From an uncultured Clostridia bacterium (GTDB lineage Bacteria > Bacillota > Clostridia > Christensenellales > Christensenellaceae), in NCBI GenBank assembly GCA_947063485.1, contig CAMSSU010000014.1, positions 1 through 41,525 on the forward strand: a DNA stretch of 41,525 nt. Reading direction: 5' to 3'. Position numbers and translations under genes: made by a program. The notes beneath the pieces were generated by a model that saw only the letters and a program-made list of their open reading frames with translations, was not told the origin of the DNA and did no database searches. Of this stretch, positions 39,378 to 41,525 are shown piece by piece. Numbering within the stretch: position 1 is the first letter of the stretch; every line of letters begins with the position of its first letter.

Positions 39378-39680
39378 ATGGATTTTTCTGAGTATATTCG
39401 GCCGGAGCTTTTGATTCTAATTCCTGCGCTCAATCTGGCAGGGATGTTTACCAAGAAGGCGGCGCTGTTTCAGGCAAAGTATATTCCAATTTCCCTGGGG
39501 ATTGTGGGAATACTGCTGGGAGCGGCATACGCTGCCATCTTTCCCAAGGCGGAATGCAACATGCTTCAGAATATTCTGATGGGTATGCTGCAAGGGCTGC
39601 TTTGCGCGGGCATGGCGGTATATGGGCATCAGATGAGTAAGCAGATGAAAAAAGAAGAGAATGTGCAGGAGAAAAATTAG
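39378..39680 (+). CDS. Phage holin
   Basis: The 100 residue product (start MDFSEYIRPELLILIP at 39378; a longer frame overlapping the endolysin is rejected) has three hydrophobic stretches (about 9-23, 34-54, 65-83) and a Lys-rich tail. The phrases KYIPISLGIVGILLGAAYAA and GMLQGLLCAGMAVYGHQ match the Hol44-like holin family of Firmicutes phages. Holins form membrane holes that release the endolysin. Its position directly after the endolysin fits. Confidence 0.85.
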   Translation: MDFSEYIRPELLILIPALNLAGMFTKKAALFQAKYIPISLGIVGILLGAAYAAIFPKAECNMLQNILMGMLQGLLCAGMAVYGHQMSKQMKKEENVQEKN

Positions 39681-39692
39681 AGGAGAGAAGCA

Positions 39693-39920
39693 ATGGACGG
39701 AGCAACGCTGACGGCTTTGCTCGGTTTTCTGGGAACCATTGTTGGCTCGGTGGGCGGGATATTGGCATCTTCCCGCCTGACGAGCTTTCGGTTGCAGCAG
39801 CTGGAGGAGAAAGTGAAGCTTCATAACAGCCTTGTGGAGCGGATGACAGCGGCAGAGGAGAAAATCAAGAGCAATTCACACAGGATTACAGATCTCGAGA
39901 GAATGGAAAGAGAGGATTAA
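39693..39920 (+). CDS. XhlA/haemolysin-like phage membrane protein
   Basis: The 75 residue protein has an N-terminal membrane segment (about 5-25, LTALLGFLGTIVGSVGGILA) and a coiled-coil tail (LTSFRLQQLEEKVKLHNSLV and onward). The pattern is common beside holins in Firmicutes phages. It probably assists lysis by anchoring in the membrane, but this is family-level inference. AGGAGAGAAG precedes the ATG. Confidence 0.75.
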   Translation: MDGATLTALLGFLGTIVGSVGGILASSRLTSFRLQQLEEKVKLHNSLVERMTAAEEKIKSNSHRITDLERMERED

Positions 39921-39923
39921 GAA

Positions 39924-40814
39924 ATGGCAAACGCACCGGAATATCAGAAATACGACTATAACGCGGATTATGAGCAGGCGAAGAAGGAACAGCAGAAGGC
40001 GCAGGATGCGGCATATAACAGCGCTGTGAGTGAACTGAACACACAATCGGACAAGCTCTCCCAGCAGTATGATTCTGCGCGTCAGCAGATTTACAGGAAC
40101 TCGCTGATCTCGGCCCAGGGGGCGAGAGAGGTGATGGCGGCGAGGGGGCTGACTTCCAGCGGCGTTTCGGAAACCAGCAACATCCGCCGGCAGATTGCGC
40201 TGCAGAACAGCCTGAACCAGGCCAACTTGCAGGAGCAGAACCAGAAGAACGATATTGCCCAGAAAATTATTCAGGCGGGGTATACGCGGGATCAGAATAT
40301 GGCGCAATACCTGGCGCAGGCGATTTTGAGCAAGAGCAATGCCCAGGCGCAGGAGCATCAGTATGCTGCGAGCTACAACTTCAACGCATGGCAGGCACAG
40401 CAGGAGGCAGATCGCTATCAGGCAGAGCTCTCCTACAACAAGGCGATGAACGAGGTCAGCACCTTTGGCAGGATCATGACGCAGGAGGCCGCAGATGCTC
40501 TTGGGCTTCCCATTGGGACAAGCTCCTATGCTGTGCAGCAGGCGGAGGCGGCTAAAAAAAAAGTAAGTAGTGGAGGCGGGAAGCCTCCGGAGCCAATTGG
40601 AACTAAAGAAGATTTTGAGGAGGCAAGGAGATTTTTATATGAAAAGGCCGGAATGTACCTTGCGGACACCGGAAATATAAGCTTTGATGATCTGATGAAA
40701 AACTATAATGCGTTAATAGAAGTTAGAAACAAAAAGGAGCAGGGGGAGCTTAGTTATAGTGAACAGGAAATTCTCAAGCGTGCACTTAGCTATAGGCAGA
40801 GTAAACAAAAATAG
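39924..40814 (+). CDS. Coiled-coil phage protein, possible internal/ejection protein
   Basis: The 296 residue protein is helical and rich in Ala, Gln and Ser (AAYNSAVSELNTQSDKLSQQ, then SARQQIYRNSLISAQGAREV), with coiled-coil potential to about 180. It includes the segment RGLTSSGVSETSNI (90-103). This composition and the place before a giant ORF fit internal proteins ejected with the DNA of short-tailed phages, but no motif proves it. A run of nine A (40554-40562) encodes Lys211-213, after which the composition changes to a more AT-rich, acidic end. It starts 4 bases after the previous stop. Confidence 0.6.
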   Translation: MANAPEYQKYDYNADYEQAKKEQQKAQDAAYNSAVSELNTQSDKLSQQYDSARQQIYRNSLISAQGAREVMAARGLTSSGVSETSNIRRQIALQNSLNQANLQEQNQKNDIAQKIIQAGYTRDQNMAQYLAQAILSKSNAQAQEHQYAASYNFNAWQAQQEADRYQAELSYNKAMNEVSTFGRIMTQEAADALGLPIGTSSYAVQQAEAAKKKVSSGGGKPPEPIGTKEDFEEARRFLYEKAGMYLADTGNISFDDLMKNYNALIEVRNKKEQGELSYSEQEILKRALSYRQSKQK

Positions 40815-40838
40815 TGAACAGACGATCGGGGGGGAGCA

Positions 40839-41525
40839 ATGATGACGGGAGATATGAATCAATACCAGAATGTGCAAAACTATCAGCTGTTTCAGCAGAT
40901 TTTGGATGAAGAAAAGAAAAAGGAAGAGGCGGATTCAGAGACCTGGTTAGTCGGGGGAAATTCTGGCTGGACAATCTCAACCCCAGAGACGCGGGAAAAG
41001 GAAAGGCAGCAGGCCTTTTCGACACGCGTGGACACGATAACAAAAGGCCTTTTGAGAGAACAGAGGAAAAAAGCGTATCGGACAAATACAAATAATGAGC
41101 CACAGCCACAGATTCGCCCTAAAACTGCATGGGAAACCATGAGCAAGGAAGATCAGGAAAAAATCACTTCTACAAACCTCTATAACGTATTCAACAGAGT
41201 GCAGGAAGAAGAAAGGAGGGAACAGCAACAACAAAAAGAAGAGCCGGCGTTTCATGTAGAGGGAAAAGGAGACAAGCCGCTCAGCGAAGATGATCCGAAT
41301 TACGAGCTCTATCACGATCCATTTGCAATGCAGGAACCGGTGGTGGATGACCAGGGAAACATCATAAGGGAAGACCAGGACTTACTGCAGGAAGCGCTGA
41401 CAGGGCAGTATCAGCAGGAGAGGGAAGAGGCATATGAGCAGACACATGACCCAGTCAAAGCAATAGAAGAGGAGGAGACAAAACGGGGATTATCGGTGTA
41501 TGATCCTTGTATGGGTTCCGGCTCA
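40839..41525 (+). CDS. Partial: large phage protein with DNA-methyltransferase motif at the cut edge
   Basis: The ORF is open from an ATG at 40839 (GGGGGGAG site) to the end of the window, 229 codons without a stop. The first 215 residues are hydrophilic, rich in Glu, Gln and Asn, with no recognised domain. The last visible residues are VYDPCMGSGS (220-229), which equals the AdoMet-binding motif I of N6-adenine or N4-cytosine DNA methyltransferases (DPxxGSG). A linker of this kind before a methylase, in the late region after lysis genes, resembles the polyvalent or DarB-like proteins that phages inject with their DNA. The rest of the gene is not in the window, so the assignment is tentative. 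Confidence 0.6.
   Translation, partial: MMTGDMNQYQNVQNYQLFQQILDEEKKKEEADSETWLVGGNSGWTISTPETREKERQQAFSTRVDTITKGLLREQRKKAYRTNTNNEPQPQIRPKTAWETMSKEDQEKITSTNLYNVFNRVQEEERREQQQQKEEPAFHVEGKGDKPLSEDDPNYELYHDPFAMQEPVVDDQGNIIREDQDLLQEALTGQYQQEREEAYEQTHDPVKAIEEEETKRGLSVYDPCMGSGS

Noticed and set aside
1-41525. CRISPR array, insertion sequence or rRNA genes
   Set aside because: No regularly spaced direct repeats, transposase motifs or rRNA-like sequence were seen on either strand.

Overview
The window looks like a piece of chromosome from an endospore-forming member of the Clostridia. The base composition is moderately GC-rich, the ribosome-binding sites are strong AGGAGG types, and the gene order dnaX - ybaB/ebfC - recR - yaaL - bofA is the classical Firmicutes arrangement. 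Other sporulation-type genes are present (yunB, a BofC-like gene), and a VanW-family and a DUF1002 protein fit the same group. No genus can be fixed from sequence alone.

Region 1 (1-5825) starts with the broken 3' end of a small XRE-type regulator. It continues with the DNA replication and repair block: DnaX, the EbfC nucleoid protein, RecR, YaaL and BofA. Two tandem uracil-DNA-glycosylase-like genes follow, then a secreted or membrane-anchored S41 protease homologue that has lost both catalytic residues. Region 2 (5826-10607, minus strand) holds an Lsa/Vga-type ABC-F ribosome-protection gene with its own promoter and a short leader ORF, and a large class A penicillin-binding protein. Region 3 (10741-16762, mostly plus strand) has yunB, yebC, a glutaredoxin-like gene, a BofC-like gene, proA, a convergent Gly/Pro/His-rich membrane protein, a class I glutamine amidotransferase-like hydrolase and a membrane dipeptidase. 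Region 4 (16850-21436, minus strand) is a marR - ABC - ABC operon for a heterodimeric exporter, with a consensus promoter and a near-perfect palindromic operator. Region 5 (21631-27302) contains a D-2-hydroxyacid dehydrogenase, a VanW-family protein, a DUF1002 protein, an XRE regulator, a flavin-reductase-like protein, a tRNA-Leu(UAG) and a small hypothetical gene.

Region 6 (about 27530 to the right edge) is a prophage-like structural block, all on the plus strand and tightly packed. It starts at a promoter surrounded by three TCAC(N)GTGA inverted repeats, followed by three small genes, then terminase small and large subunits, portal, scaffold, a major capsid protein with an Ig-like C-terminal domain, a connector-like gene, a large tail-hub-like protein, tail fibres, a peptidase endolysin with two peptidoglycan-binding repeats, a holin and an XhlA-like gene. 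Last come two probable internal or ejected proteins. No tape-measure or tail-tube gene is present, which suggests a short-tailed (podovirus-like) virion. No integrase, repressor or replication gene is visible, so the element continues beyond the window or is incomplete. The last ORF runs off the edge just as a DNA-methyltransferase motif (DPCMGSGS) appears.

The observations most worth following up are the methyltransferase-motif ORF at the right edge, the ABC-F leader peptide MRLILTVYGK, the three-operator prophage promoter, the catalytically dead S41 protein, the Gly/Pro/His-rich membrane protein, and two genes whose Shine-Dalgarno sequence lies inside a terminator-like hairpin.
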